A stretch of 64,000 bases of DNA, taken from assembly GCF_900113705.1 (NCBI RefSeq), contig NZ_FOQI01000009.1:62001-126000 (forward strand), given 5' to 3'. This DNA comes from Collimonas sp. OK307 (lineage in GTDB: Bacteria; Pseudomonadota; Gammaproteobacteria; Burkholderiales; Burkholderiaceae_D). The position numbers and the translations under genes are program-made. Below the pieces are notes generated by a model. That model was not told the origin of the DNA. It made no database searches and saw only the letters and a list, made by a program, of their open reading frames with translations. Numbering within the stretch: the stretch's first letter is position 1; the number at the start of each line of letters is the position of its first letter. Below are positions 45,060 to 54,245 of this stretch, piece after piece.

Positions 45060-46814
45060 ATGAGGAGCCCCAGCCCGAGTCACACCGCCACCGTCACTTC
45101 GCTGGACGATAAGCCGGACACCTTCTGGCGCACGCTGCAAACCTTCAATGTGACGCGTATCGTGGTTGCGATGGTCATGCTGGCCTATCTCAGCACCCAG
45201 AGCAAAAGCGAATCCTGGTTTTCGCAGCTATTCACGAATCCGCAAACCTGCAGCGTCTACCTGCTGTGCGCCGGCATCTTCACTGCGGTCACCGCATATC
45301 ATCATCGCCATTACATGGCGCAGATCGTGGTGCCGATCACGGTAGACATGATCGCGGTGTCGATGTTGTATATAGGTGCCGGCGGCGCCAAGGGCGGCCT
45401 GGCGATCCTGTATCTGTTTCCTCTGGCTGGCGCAGCGATCCTGGCGCCGCTGCTGTTGGCGCTGTTGTTTGTTTCAATAGCGACCATCGTACTGCTCGGG
45501 GAAAGCGGTTACCAGATTCTGCAGTCGGCGCCGGACGCCTCCACCTTGCAAGCTGGCTTGTATGGCGGCGCCTTCTTTTTTGCGGTGCTGGTTATTAACC
45601 GTCTGGCCAACAAACTAATCAAGCAAGAGGAGCTGGCGACCCAGCGCGGCAGGGATTTGCGGGTGCAAATGGACATTAACCGCATTGCGATCAAGGACAT
45701 GGGTGATGGTCTGCTGGTGGTCGACCCGGTTGGCACTTTGATTATGGCAAATCCGGCGGCCGAGCGCATGCTGGGTTTGTCCCTGTCTGATGAGGACCAG
45801 CAGCACAAGTTGAGCGATTATGCGGTGCTGGCACCCATCACCGATGCCTTGTTTGCCTGGGAGTCACATGTAAGCGACCTGCCACGCACGGTTTCTCCGA
45901 GCGTGGGAGAGGCGGTTTTCGTCACCATCAAACATACCGACGATCTTGGCCAGGGCCAGGAGGCGGCTATCGGCTGGAGCGGGCGGCGCGAGCTGGCGGC
46001 GCATTTGAAAGTGCGCTTTGCTGCCGTCAGGATGCGCGAACTGAGTGAGTACCGGGCAGTCATTTTTTTGCAGGATGTCAGCGAAATTGAAAACCAGGCC
46101 CAACAACTGAAACTGGCTGCCATGGGTCGCCTGACCGCCAGTATCGCGCATGAGGTACGTAATCCGCTGGCGTCGATTTCGTATGCTGCGACCTTGCTGG
46201 CGGAAGACGCCACCGAGTCGGCCGAGATGCGCCTGCTGACGATTATCGACGACAATGTGGCACGCCTGAATCGCATGATTGAGGATATCCTGAAGCTGTC
46301 GCGCAAGGCGCAGCGGCAGCTTGAACCGATTCTGCTGGCGCCCTTGTTGCACGATATCGTCAGGGATTTCAGGCAAACCCATGCAGTGGCGCCGGCTGCG
46401 ATTGCCTTACAGATCGATGCTGCAGATCTGCAGAGTGTCTGGTTTGATCCGCTGCATCTGCGTGAAGTAGTGACAAATCTGTTATCGAACGCGGTGCGTT
46501 ACGCCAGTGCCCGGCCGGGCGCAATGCGCTTGCACGTCATGTCCAGCGTGGCGGAGCGCCTGGAATTGCATGTGCAGGACGATGGCGAACCGATTTCTCC
46601 GGCGGTCCGGGCGCACCTGTTCGAGCCGTTCTATACGACCTCCAGCAAAGGTACCGGATTAGGCTTGTTTTTAGCGCGCGAGTTGTGTTTGAATAACGGC
46701 GCACTGCTCGATTATGAATACCGGCATGATGTTCAAGGACAGAATTCCAGCCACGTGAGTGGTCGTTTTGTTATTGCGTTTGCTGCCCATGACCCGGTGT
46801 CTCTTGCCGATTAG
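45060..46814 (+). CDS. pilS: Type IV pilus sensor histidine kinase PilS
   Basis: PilS is the membrane kinase that senses pilin in the inner membrane and phosphorylates PilR. From the ATG at 45060 (AGGA upstream; an ATG at 45033 is possible) it has 584 residues. About six N-terminal transmembrane segments (25-180) are followed by a PAS domain (about 205-330). HisKA has H364 in ASIAHEVRNPLASISYA, and HATPase has N-box LREVVTNLLSNAVRYAS and TSSKGTGLGLFLARE. It is followed after 24 nt by pilR. Structural pil genes are at the other end of the window. Confidence 0.94.
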   Translation: MRSPSPSHTATVTSLDDKPDTFWRTLQTFNVTRIVVAMVMLAYLSTQSKSESWFSQLFTNPQTCSVYLLCAGIFTAVTAYHHRHYMAQIVVPITVDMIAVSMLYIGAGGAKGGLAILYLFPLAGAAILAPLLLALLFVSIATIVLLGESGYQILQSAPDASTLQAGLYGGAFFFAVLVINRLANKLIKQEELATQRGRDLRVQMDINRIAIKDMGDGLLVVDPVGTLIMANPAAERMLGLSLSDEDQQHKLSDYAVLAPITDALFAWESHVSDLPRTVSPSVGEAVFVTIKHTDDLGQGQEAAIGWSGRRELAAHLKVRFAAVRMRELSEYRAVIFLQDVSEIENQAQQLKLAAMGRLTASIAHEVRNPLASISYAATLLAEDATESAEMRLLTIIDDNVARLNRMIEDILKLSRKAQRQLEPILLAPLLHDIVRDFRQTHAVAPAAIALQIDAADLQSVWFDPLHLREVVTNLLSNAVRYASARPGAMRLHVMSSVAERLELHVQDDGEPISPAVRAHLFEPFYTTSSKGTGLGLFLARELCLNNGALLDYEYRHDVQGQNSSHVSGRFVIAFAAHDPVSLAD

Positions 46815-46838
46815 ATTTGACTGAAAAAGACGAATGCC

Positions 46839-48338
46839 ATGACTTCACCCCGTATTCTGGTTGTTGATGACGAAGCGCACCTGCGCGAACTGCTGGAAAT
46901 AGCATTGGTAAAAATGGGGCTGGATGTCGATAGCGCAGAAAATTTGTCTGTGGCGCGCAGCCATTTGGCGCAAAACGACTATGCCTTGATCCTGACCGAT
47001 ATGCGTCTGCCGGATGGACTGGGGATCGAACTGGTGCGCGAAGTCACCACTGGCGAAAAGGTCATACCGATTGCCGTGATTACCGCCTACGGCAGTGCCG
47101 ACAATGCCGTCATGGCGTTAAAGGCAGGTGCTTTCGATTATTTGTCGAAACCGGTGGCGCTCGATCAGTTGCGCTTGATGGTGCAATCGGCGTTGCGTGT
47201 CGGTAAGCCGGTCGAAAACCAGCGCCCGGCAGCGGATGCCAAACTACGCTCCGGCGCTGCGTTACGCCTGATCGGCCAATCTGCCGCCATGCAAGAGTTG
47301 CGTACGCAGATCGTGCGTCTGGCGCGCAGCATGGCGCCGGTGGCGATTACCGGCGAATCCGGCAGCGGCAAGGAATTGGCGGCACGGGATATCCATGCAC
47401 TCAGTCCGCGCGCCGACAAACCCTTTGTCGCCGTCAATTGCGGCGCAATCCCGGAAGCTTTGATGGAAGCCGAGTTCTTCGGCTACCGTAAAGGCGCATT
47501 TACCGGTGCCGCCGATGACCGCGACGGATTCTTTCAAGCCGCGAATGGCGGTACCTTGCTATTGGATGAGGTCGCCGATTTGCCGCTGGCGATGCAAGTA
47601 AAGCTGTTGCGCGCGATCCAGGAGCGCCGGGTGCGCAAGGTTGGCGCCACGGTGGAGGAGGCGGTGGACGTCCGTCTGGTCAGCGCTACTCATCAGAATC
47701 TGGCCGAGTGCGTCGAATCAGGTAGATTTCGCCAGGATTTGTACTATCGTTTGAATGTCATTGAATTAAAACTGCCACCGTTGCGAGAGCGGCTGGATGA
47801 CATCGGCCTGCTGGTCGCGGCGATCTTGGGACGCTTGTCGGCGTTTACCCCGCAGGCGGAGCAGGTGACGCTGGCGCCGGCGGCTTTGTCCGCGCTACGT
47901 GCTTATGCGTTTCCGGGAAATGTGCGCGAACTGGAGAATATCCTGGAGCGCGCGTTGGCGTTTGCCAACGACGGCGTGATCGAGGTGGCGGATCTGGGTT
48001 TGAAGCCGGGCAACCAAGGGCGGTCCGCAGAAGTAGCAGAGGCACTGGAGCCTGGCGATCATTACTATGAAGCCGGGATGGCTGGTAGCGCCATGGCGAT
48101 GAACCTGGAGCCGCTTGTGACTGGTGCGGCTGGCGTGGCTGCCATTGCAACGCAATTCAACGGCGCCGAACTGCCGCCTTCGCTGCCGGATTATCTTGAC
48201 GACATCGAACGCGACGTGATTCGGCAAGCACTGACGCGTACGCATTTCAATCGCACCAAGGCAGCCGATTTGCTGGGCATCAGCTTTCGCCAGTTGCGCT
48301 ACCGGATGCAGCGTTTGTCGATCCATGAGCAGGATTAA
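46839..48338 (+). CDS. pilR: Sigma54-dependent response regulator PilR
   Basis: PilR activates sigma54-dependent pilin (pilA) transcription. The 499-residue NtrC-type protein has a receiver domain with phospho-acceptor D54 (LILTDMRLPDG). The AAA+ domain has Walker A GESGSGKE (about 169), the sigma54-contact loop GAFTGA (about 219) and Walker B GGTLLLDE. A C-terminal Fis-type helix-turn-helix ends in NRTKAADLLGISFRQLRYRM (about 470-490). The low-complexity Ala/Glu linker before the HTH is longer than in P. aeruginosa PilR. Confidence 0.95.
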   Translation: MTSPRILVVDDEAHLRELLEIALVKMGLDVDSAENLSVARSHLAQNDYALILTDMRLPDGLGIELVREVTTGEKVIPIAVITAYGSADNAVMALKAGAFDYLSKPVALDQLRLMVQSALRVGKPVENQRPAADAKLRSGAALRLIGQSAAMQELRTQIVRLARSMAPVAITGESGSGKELAARDIHALSPRADKPFVAVNCGAIPEALMEAEFFGYRKGAFTGAADDRDGFFQAANGGTLLLDEVADLPLAMQVKLLRAIQERRVRKVGATVEEAVDVRLVSATHQNLAECVESGRFRQDLYYRLNVIELKLPPLRERLDDIGLLVAAILGRLSAFTPQAEQVTLAPAALSALRAYAFPGNVRELENILERALAFANDGVIEVADLGLKPGNQGRSAEVAEALEPGDHYYEAGMAGSAMAMNLEPLVTGAAGVAAIATQFNGAELPPSLPDYLDDIERDVIRQALTRTHFNRTKAADLLGISFRQLRYRMQRLSIHEQD

Positions 48339-48368
48339 GATTTCATTCAGAACCAGGGCCAGGTAACA

Positions 48369-49007
48369 ATGACGGAGCAGACATCGCTTCCCCCAAGTTT
48401 TTCAATCGGTGCAGACGGCTGGTGCCGTCCCGAGGAAGTGGTGCGGCAGTCGTCGCCCAACTGCGATGCGCGGCCAGATGGTTGCGTGGCGGATTTGCTG
48501 GTGATTCATAACATCAGCCTGCCGCCTGGCCAGTTTGGCGGCCATTATATTGCCGACCTGTTCGGCAATCGCCTGGATTATGACGCCCATCCTTATTTCG
48601 AGCAGTTGCGCCCGCTCAGGGTTTCCTCCCATTTCCTGATACTGCGCGACGGCGGCGTGGTCCAGTTCGTCTCGGCCAATGATCGTGCCTGGCATGCGGG
48701 CGTATCTTGTTTCGAAGGCCGCGAGCGCTGCAACGATTTTTCAATCGGGATCGAGCTGGAGGGCACCGATTTCGAACAGTTTCCAGCATTGCAATATCGA
48801 GCACTTGCGGCATTGACCCATGCCTTGCAGTTGCGTTACCCTCTCGCCGCGGTGGCTGGGCATGAACATATCGCACCCGGCAGAAAGACCGATCCAGGTC
48901 CGTTTTTTGACTGGACCCAATACCAGCAAGCCTTAGCCGGGCATATGCAGCAGACCTCCGGCAAACCGTCTTTGCACTTTCCAGCCATAGACAAAAAAGT
49001 CAATTGA
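48369..49007 (+). CDS. ampD: 1,6-anhydro-N-acetylmuramyl-L-alanine amidase AmpD
   Basis: AmpD is the cytoplasmic zinc amidase that cleaves the peptide from anhydro-muropeptides in cell-wall recycling. The 212-residue Amidase_2 protein has zinc-ligand motifs LLVIHNISLPPGQFGG (His near 46), GHEHIAPGRKTDPGPFFDW (His near 162 and Asp near 172), and the substrate segment AWHAGVSCFEGRERCNDFS. It has about 25 extra C-terminal residues compared with short homologues. It lies 30 nt after pilR and probably shares its transcript. Confidence 0.95.
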   Translation: MTEQTSLPPSFSIGADGWCRPEEVVRQSSPNCDARPDGCVADLLVIHNISLPPGQFGGHYIADLFGNRLDYDAHPYFEQLRPLRVSSHFLILRDGGVVQFVSANDRAWHAGVSCFEGRERCNDFSIGIELEGTDFEQFPALQYRALAALTHALQLRYPLAAVAGHEHIAPGRKTDPGPFFDWTQYQQALAGHMQQTSGKPSLHFPAIDKKVN

Positions 49008-49047
49008 ATAGTCTCTTTTTGCATATAAAAAAGATCCCACTTTTGGA

Positions 49048-49076
49048 TTGCATCGGCGCGCCCTAGGTACTACAAT
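49048..49076 (+). promoter_or_regulatory. Sigma70 promoter of nrdAB
   Basis: TTGCAT (49048-49053), a 17-nt spacer and TACAAT (49071-49076). The -10 lies inside the first NrdR-like box. Confidence 0.7.
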
Positions 49077-49112
49077 TAGTAAAAATCAAATCCAGAAACC
49101 TATATGTAGTGT
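49067..49112 (+). promoter_or_regulatory. Pair of NrdR-like boxes
   Basis: Box 1 GTACTACAATTAGTAA (49067-49082, core TACTA-CAAT-TAGTA). Box 2 AACCTATATGTAGTGT (49097-49112) matches about 14 of 16 positions of the NrdR consensus ACACWATATNTWGTGT. They are 14 nt apart (30 nt centre to centre), about three helical turns as expected for NrdR pairs. Box 1 covers the -10 element, which fits repression. Confidence 0.65.
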
Positions 49113-49320
49113 TTTTCGTATCTCGTCCGTGGCTTGTTTTGCATGGTCTGTCCACCGTGTGGTGTTTTGTTTTTGTACTCATATCAGTATAAATGCAGGT
49201 GTCGGACAGGCTGCTAAGCGGCCTCTGGGTTTGTTGTAGTTCTACCGTATTTCTATTACGTATTTCTATTATTTAACAACGCTGTTTTTTCTCTTTTTTA
49301 TCTGAATTCGGGCATCTGTC

Positions 49321-49407
49321 ATGAGCGCCTGCCGATTAGTAGTCGATGAAGCAGTCGATCAAGCAGTGACTGCAGCAATGACTGATGTGGCAACAAGCAG
49401 TATCTGA
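49321..49407 (+). CDS. Possible 28-residue leader ORF in nrdA 5' region
   Basis: ATG at 49321 to TGA at 49405-49407 encodes MSACRLVVDEAVDQAVTAAM and 8 more residues, rich in Ala, Val and Asp. Its ribosome site is weak (a GGG about 9 nt upstream). Its stop codon lies inside a GAACCA/TGGTTC hairpin, and another hairpin with a T-run starts 36 nt later. Whether it is translated is unknown. Confidence 0.3.
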   Translation: MSACRLVVDEAVDQAVTAAMTDVATSSI

Positions 49408-49486
49408 ACCATCAATGGTTCCAGGGTTCTAATTAATAACAGCAGGCGTAATTGTTTCGCCTGTTTTCACAGTCTCGGGAGGCTCA

Positions 49487-52411
49487 GTGCAATCTACTCA
49501 AGAAATTTCCGTTAAATCATCAGCCGAAGTCGCTGGTGTTCCGCCATCAACCGGTAGCGGCTCTCCCGTCAAGGTTTCCAGCAGTTTCGGCGACTACCGC
49601 ATCATCCGCCGCAACGGCGCCGTGGTCGGCTTTGAACCGTCCAAGATCTCGATCGCTGTCACCAAGGCATTCCTCGCAGTCAATGGCGGCCAGGGTGCTG
49701 CATCGGCACGGGTACGCGAACTGGTCGAGCAATTGACTTCCAACGTCGTCGCCGCATTGGTGCGCCGGCAGCCGAATGGCGGCACGTTCCATATTGAAGA
49801 CATCCAGGACCAGGTTGAACTGTCCCTGATGCGCTCCGGCGAGCATGACGTGGCGCGTGCCTACGTGCTGTATCGCGCCAAGCGCATGGAAGAGCGTTCG
49901 CAGCAACAAACCGGCGCCACGGCAACCGTAGCCGGCACCGAATTGTTTGTGACAGAAGACGGCCAGCGCCGCGTGTTGGACATGCAGCAGGTGCGTGACC
50001 TGATTACCGCCGCCTGTATCGGCCTGGAAAAGCACGTTGACGCGGAAGCCATCCTGGCCGAGACCGTCAAGAACCTGTACGACGGCGTGCCGGTCGAAGA
50101 ACTGCACAAATCAGCGATTCTGGCAGCCCGTGCACTGATGGAAAAAGACCCTGCCTACAGCACGGTTACTGCGCGTCTGCTGATGCACACAATCCGTAAG
50201 GAAGTATTCGGCAAAGAAGTGGCGCAAGCTGATGCACCCGCCGCATATCTCGAATATTTCCCGAAATTCATTAAAAAGGGTATTGAATCCGACCTGCTGG
50301 ATAGCAAGCTGGCGCAATTCGACCTGAAAGCCCTGGGCGAAGCACTGAAGCCAGAACGCGACCTGCAATTCGGCTATCTTGGCCTGCAAACCTTATACGA
50401 CCGTTATTTCCTGCACATCCGGGATATCCGCATCGAAATGCCGCAAGCGTTTTACATGCGGGTAGCGATGGGCCTGGCGCTGAATGAAGTCAATCGCGAA
50501 GCACGCGCAATCGAGTTTTACAACCTGTTGTCCAGCTTCGATTTCATGAGCTCGACACCGACCCTGTTCAATTCGGGCACACTGCGCTCGCAACTGTCGT
50601 CTTGCTACCTGACCACGGTTGCCGACGATCTCGACGGTATCTACGAAGCCATCAAGGAAAACGCCTTGCTGGCCAAATATGCCGGCGGCCTGGGTAACGA
50701 CTGGACACCGGTACGTTCGCTGGGCGCCCATATCAAGGGCACCAACGGCAAGTCGCAAGGCGTGGTGCCGTTCCTTAAAGTGGTAAACGACACTGCCGTG
50801 GCAGTGAACCAGGGCGGCAAACGCAAGGGCGCGGTATGCGCCTACCTGGAAACCTGGCACATGGATATCGAGGAATTCCTCGACCTGCGCAAGAACACCG
50901 GCGACGATCGCCGTCGTACCCACGACATGAACACTGCCAACTGGATTCCAGACCTGTTCATGAAGCGCGTCATGGAAAAGGGCGAGTGGACCCTGTTCTC
51001 GCCAAGCGATGCGCCGGACCTGCACGACAAGGTCGGCAAGGCCTTCGAGGAAGCCTATACCGGCTATGAAGCCAAGGCTGCCCGCGGTGAACTGCGCCTG
51101 TTCAAGAAGATCCAGGCGCTCGACTTGTGGCGCAAGATGCTGTCGATGCTGTTCGAAACCGGCCATCCATGGATCACCTTCAAGGATCCATGCAACATCC
51201 GCTCGCCGCAGCAGCACGTTGGCATGGTCCACAGCTCGAACCTGTGCACCGAGATCACGCTGAACACCAACGAATCCGAGATCGCCGTATGTAACCTGGG
51301 TTCGGTCAATCTGCCGGCGCACATGAAAGACGGCAAGCTGGATCACGCCAAATTGCAGAAAACTATCAATACTGCAATGCGCATGCTGGATAATGTGATC
51401 GATATTAACTACTATGCAGTGAAGAAGGCGCGTGATTCCAATCTGCGGCATCGCCCGGTTGGTCTCGGTATCATGGGTTTCCAGGATTGCCTGCACATGA
51501 TGCGCGTACCTTATGCCTCGAAAGCAGCGGTTGAATTTGCCGATAATTCGATGGAAGCGGTTTGCTACCACGCTTATTGGGCATCGACCGAACTGGCGGA
51601 AGAGCGCGGCCGTTACAGCAGCTATCGCGGTTCCTTGTGGGATCGTGGCATCCTGCCGCAAGATTCCGTGAAACTGCTGGCTGAAGAGCGTGGCGGCTAC
51701 CTCGAAGTCGACATGTCGGAAGCACTGGACTGGACCGAGCTGCGTGCCCGCATCAAGGAATTCGGCATGCGCAACTCGAATTGCGTAGCGATTGCACCGA
51801 CCGCCACCATCTCTAACATCATTGGCGTATCGGCTTGTATCGAACCGACTTACCAGAACCTGTACGTGAAATCGAACCTGTCAGGCGAGTTCACCGAAAT
51901 CAACGAATACCTGGTGCGCGATTTGAAAGCACGTGGTTTGTGGGATGAAGTGATGATCTCCGACCTCAAGTATTTCGACGGCAGCCTGGCCAAGATCGAT
52001 CGCATTCCGCAAGATCTGCGCGAGATTTACGCCACGGCATTTGAAGTTGAGCCATCCTGGCTGGTGGAAGCGGCGTCGCGTCGTCAAAAATGGATCGATC
52101 AGGCGCAATCGCTGAATATCTATATGGCAGGTGCATCGGGTAAAAAGCTCGACGAAACCTACAAGCTGGCATGGTTGCGCGGTCTCAAGACTACTTACTA
52201 CCTGCGTACCATTGGCGCAACGCATACTGAAAAGTCGACATCTAAAACCGGCGCGCTGAATGCGGTTTCGGTAGATGGCGGCGCCAGCGGCGGTGCGGCA
52301 GCGACTTACGGTACAGCTGCTGTTGCGGCTGCGCCACAAGAACTGGATGGACCGGCATGCACCATGCGTCCTGGCGATCCTGGTTTTGAAGAGTGCGAAG
52401 CCTGCCAGTAA
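49487..52411 (+). CDS. nrdA: Ribonucleoside-diphosphate reductase alpha subunit (class Ia)
   Basis: NrdA carries the catalytic and allosteric sites of class Ia ribonucleotide reductase. A GTG start with GGGAGG 4 nt upstream gives 974 residues. An ATP-cone (about 35-125, RIIRRNGAVVGFEPSKISIA) supports dATP control. The barrel has the active-site loop SSNLCTEITLNTNESE and AVCNLGSVNL near 585-610, and the first redox cysteine in QLSSCYLTTVAD near 370. The C-terminal redox cysteines are in CTMRPGDPGFEECEACQ. The N-terminal 30 residues are Ser/Val-rich and non-conserved in style. nrdB follows after 160 nt that contain a repeat element. Confidence 0.96.
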   Translation: MQSTQEISVKSSAEVAGVPPSTGSGSPVKVSSSFGDYRIIRRNGAVVGFEPSKISIAVTKAFLAVNGGQGAASARVRELVEQLTSNVVAALVRRQPNGGTFHIEDIQDQVELSLMRSGEHDVARAYVLYRAKRMEERSQQQTGATATVAGTELFVTEDGQRRVLDMQQVRDLITAACIGLEKHVDAEAILAETVKNLYDGVPVEELHKSAILAARALMEKDPAYSTVTARLLMHTIRKEVFGKEVAQADAPAAYLEYFPKFIKKGIESDLLDSKLAQFDLKALGEALKPERDLQFGYLGLQTLYDRYFLHIRDIRIEMPQAFYMRVAMGLALNEVNREARAIEFYNLLSSFDFMSSTPTLFNSGTLRSQLSSCYLTTVADDLDGIYEAIKENALLAKYAGGLGNDWTPVRSLGAHIKGTNGKSQGVVPFLKVVNDTAVAVNQGGKRKGAVCAYLETWHMDIEEFLDLRKNTGDDRRRTHDMNTANWIPDLFMKRVMEKGEWTLFSPSDAPDLHDKVGKAFEEAYTGYEAKAARGELRLFKKIQALDLWRKMLSMLFETGHPWITFKDPCNIRSPQQHVGMVHSSNLCTEITLNTNESEIAVCNLGSVNLPAHMKDGKLDHAKLQKTINTAMRMLDNVIDINYYAVKKARDSNLRHRPVGLGIMGFQDCLHMMRVPYASKAAVEFADNSMEAVCYHAYWASTELAEERGRYSSYRGSLWDRGILPQDSVKLLAEERGGYLEVDMSEALDWTELRARIKEFGMRNSNCVAIAPTATISNIIGVSACIEPTYQNLYVKSNLSGEFTEINEYLVRDLKARGLWDEVMISDLKYFDGSLAKIDRIPQDLREIYATAFEVEPSWLVEAASRRQKWIDQAQSLNIYMAGASGKKLDETYKLAWLRGLKTTYYLRTIGATHTEKSTSKTGALNAVSVDGGASGGAAATYGTAAVAAAPQELDGPACTMRPGDPGFEECEACQ

Positions 52412-52454
52412 GCCAGTAAAACAGTTCATATAGAACGAAACAATTGCAAAGAAA

Positions 52455-52552
52455 GTAGGGTGGGCAGGTTTTTTGCCCACGCGTTACCGAAACAGGCGCG
52501 GCGATCAATTTGAAGTCGCAAAGTCACGCGCGGGCACAGGTGCCCACCCTAC
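52455..52552. repeat. REPIN-like palindromic element between nrdA and nrdB
   Basis: Two inverted copies of a roughly 26-29-nt motif. The left copy starts GTAGGGTGGGCA and ends TGCCCACGCG (52455-52483). The right copy starts CGCGCGGGCA and ends TGCCCACCCTAC (52527-52552). Each half is itself an imperfect hairpin. The 43-nt middle is unique. Related single copies occur at 13109-13151 and 61534-61562. This is the architecture of a REP doublet; no RAYT transposase gene is in the window. Confidence 0.7.
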
Positions 52553-52572
52553 GAAAGATAAAGGAATAAAGC

Positions 52573-53730
52573 ATGCTCTCCTGGGATGAAGAAAAAAGTT
52601 CGGCCCCCGCTCCTCGTACCCCGCCTATGCCGGCGCAAGCGGCATTTGCACCTTCAGCACTTCCGCAAATGTCCGATAGCGCATTCCAAGCAGCTCCGGC
52701 AGTCGACGTGACGCACCGCGTCAATGCCGCTGACAAGCGCATCATCAACGGCCATACCGACGTCAATCAGCTGGTCCCGTTCAAGTACAAATGGGCCTGG
52801 GACAAGTACCTGGCCGGCTGCGCCAACCACTGGATGCCGCAGGAAATCAACATGCAGCGCGACATCGAGCTGTGGAAGAATCCGAACGGCCTGACGGACG
52901 ATGAACGCCGTCTGGTCAAGCGTAACCTGGGTTTTTTCGTTACCGCCGACTCGCTCGCCGCCAACAATATCGTGCTTGGCACGTATCGCCATATCACTGC
53001 GCCGGAATGCCGGCAGTATTTGCTGCGCCAGGCTTTTGAAGAAGCAATCCACACCCACGCCTATCAATACATCGTGGAATCGCTCGGTCTGGACGAGGCG
53101 GAAATCTTCAACGCCTATCACGAAGTCAAATCGATCCGCGACAAAGACGAGTTCCTGATCCCCTTTATCAATACGCTGACCGATCCTGAATTCAAGACCG
53201 GCACTACTGAAAACGATCAGAAATTGTTGCGCTCGCTGATCGTGTTCGCCTGCATCATGGAAGGACTTTTCTTCTACGTCGGTTTCACGCAGATCCTTGC
53301 GCTGGGCCGTCAAAACAAGATGATGGGTGCGGCGGAACAGTACCAATACATTCTGCGCGATGAGTCGATGCACTGTAACTTCGGCATCGATTTGATCAAC
53401 ACAATCAAGATGGAAAATCCGCATTTGTGGACGCCGGAATTCCGCGATGAGATTAAAGCGTTGTTTTTAAGCGCAGTAGAGTTGGAATATCGCTACGCAG
53501 AGGATACAATGCCGCGTGGAGTGCTCGGTTTGAATGCGCCAATGTTCAAAGGTTATTTGCGGTTCATTGCAAATCGCCGCGCGCAACAAATCGGACTGGA
53601 CCCAATGTTCCCTCAGGAAGAAAATCCCTTCCCCTGGATGAGCGAGATGATCGATCTGAAAAAAGAACGCAACTTTTTTGAGACTCGTGTAATCGAATAT
53701 CAAACCGGCGGTGCACTGAACTGGGAATAA
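52573..53730 (+). CDS. nrdB: Ribonucleoside-diphosphate reductase beta subunit (class Ia)
   Basis: NrdB houses the diferric-tyrosyl radical cofactor that NrdA needs. The 385-residue protein has an Ala/Pro-rich N-terminal extension (about 1-45) not in short homologues. Iron-ligand and radical motifs are [17 protein letters not shown] (Glu/His ligands and the radical tyrosine, about 156-172), [17 protein letters not shown] (about 218-234) and [16 protein letters not shown] (about 258-273). The C-terminus, TGGALNWE, is the NrdA-docking tail. It is expected to be cotranscribed with nrdA across the repeat element. Confidence 0.96.
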   Translation: MLSWDEEKSSAPAPRTPPMPAQAAFAPSALPQMSDSAFQAAPAVDVTHRVNAADKRIINGHTDVNQLVPFKYKWAWDKYLAGCANHWMPQEINMQRDIELWKNPNGLTDDERRLVKRNLGFFVTADSLAANNIVLGTYRHITAPECRQYLLRQAFEEAIHTHAYQYIVESLGLDEAEIFNAYHEVKSIRDKDEFLIPFINTLTDPEFKTGTTENDQKLLRSLIVFACIMEGLFFYVGFTQILALGRQNKMMGAAEQYQYILRDESMHCNFGIDLINTIKMENPHLWTPEFRDEIKALFLSAVELEYRYAEDTMPRGVLGLNAPMFKGYLRFIANRRAQQIGLDPMFPQEENPFPWMSEMIDLKKERNFFETRVIEYQTGGALNWE

Positions 53731-53878
53731 AGGCTTCAGATCTCGGACAAGAATAACGAGGTGGATGGAAGAGGTTGCTGGAGTCCTGCAGCGCTTAGTA
53801 CTATAAAAAAGTCTGCAAACTGAAAGGTGATTTCCAAACTTAATGAACAGCCAAAGACAGAAGCGTACTTATCTGTTG

Positions 53879-53920
53879 TCGCCGCTTACCCCGATTCAAT
53901 CGGGTTTGGCGGCGTTTTCT
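53879..53920 (+). terminator. nrdB terminator 1
   Basis: CGCCGC ... GGCGGCG outer stem with an inner CCCGATT/AATCGGG stem, followed by TTTTC. Confidence 0.85.
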
Positions 53921-53956
53921 TTGGAAAAAACTAAACGTTTTTGTAACAGAATTCCG

Positions 53957-53983
53957 ACGCCGGCCTAGCCGCTGGCGTTTTTT
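53957..53983 (+). terminator. nrdB terminator 2
   Basis: ACGCCGGC-CTA-GCCGCTGGCGT-like hairpin followed by TTTTTT, 37 nt after the first terminator. Confidence 0.8.
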
Positions 53984-54245
53984 GGCCAAGGATCGCAGCC
54001 TACAGGTGGCGCGAAACTCGAAATTCGAGACTCTTCCCAGGTCCTGGAAACCGGGAAAAGACCTTAGCCGATTATGGCTGAAGTGCTGCATCAATGAGGG
54101 GATGGAGCAGTTCAGCTGGTGCCGAATTCATTAGCGCAAGCAGAGTTGATTGCGCCGATGAATAATCCGCCGTTCCCATCGCGATGGGTTCGTCGGGTTT
54201 CCAACTTGGAGCTTGATTTTTTCCATCACGTGAAGGAGAAACAAA

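Larger units (their letters stand above)
49008..49486 (+). other. ampD-nrdA intergenic region and long nrdA leader
   Basis: 479 nt. It contains a sigma70 promoter (49048-49076), two NrdR-like boxes, a secondary -10-like TATAAA (49188-49193), a 28-codon ORF (49321-49407), a GAACCA-TCAA-TGGTTC hairpin (49406-49421), and a CAGGCG/CGCCTG hairpin with TTTT (49443-49467) just before the nrdA ribosome site. From the promoter the leader would be about 400 nt. Confidence 0.6.
53731..54245. other. nrdB to histone-like gene intergenic region
   Basis: 515 nt with two tandem terminators (53879-53920 and 53957-53983) and then about 260 nt before the histone-like gene, where its promoter must lie. Open frames here are not protein-like. 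Confidence 0.55.

Noticed and set aside
49048-49239. A 63-codon frame in the nrdA upstream region
   Set aside because: It begins at the promoter itself and has Cys/Phe-rich random character; the 28-codon frame at 49321 is a better candidate.
50393-51661. A 422-codon frame opposite nrdA
   Set aside because: Antisense shadow of conserved nrdA codons.
53840-54094. An 84-codon minus-strand frame between nrdB and the histone-like gene
   Set aside because: It runs through two terminator hairpins and is Arg-rich without family character.
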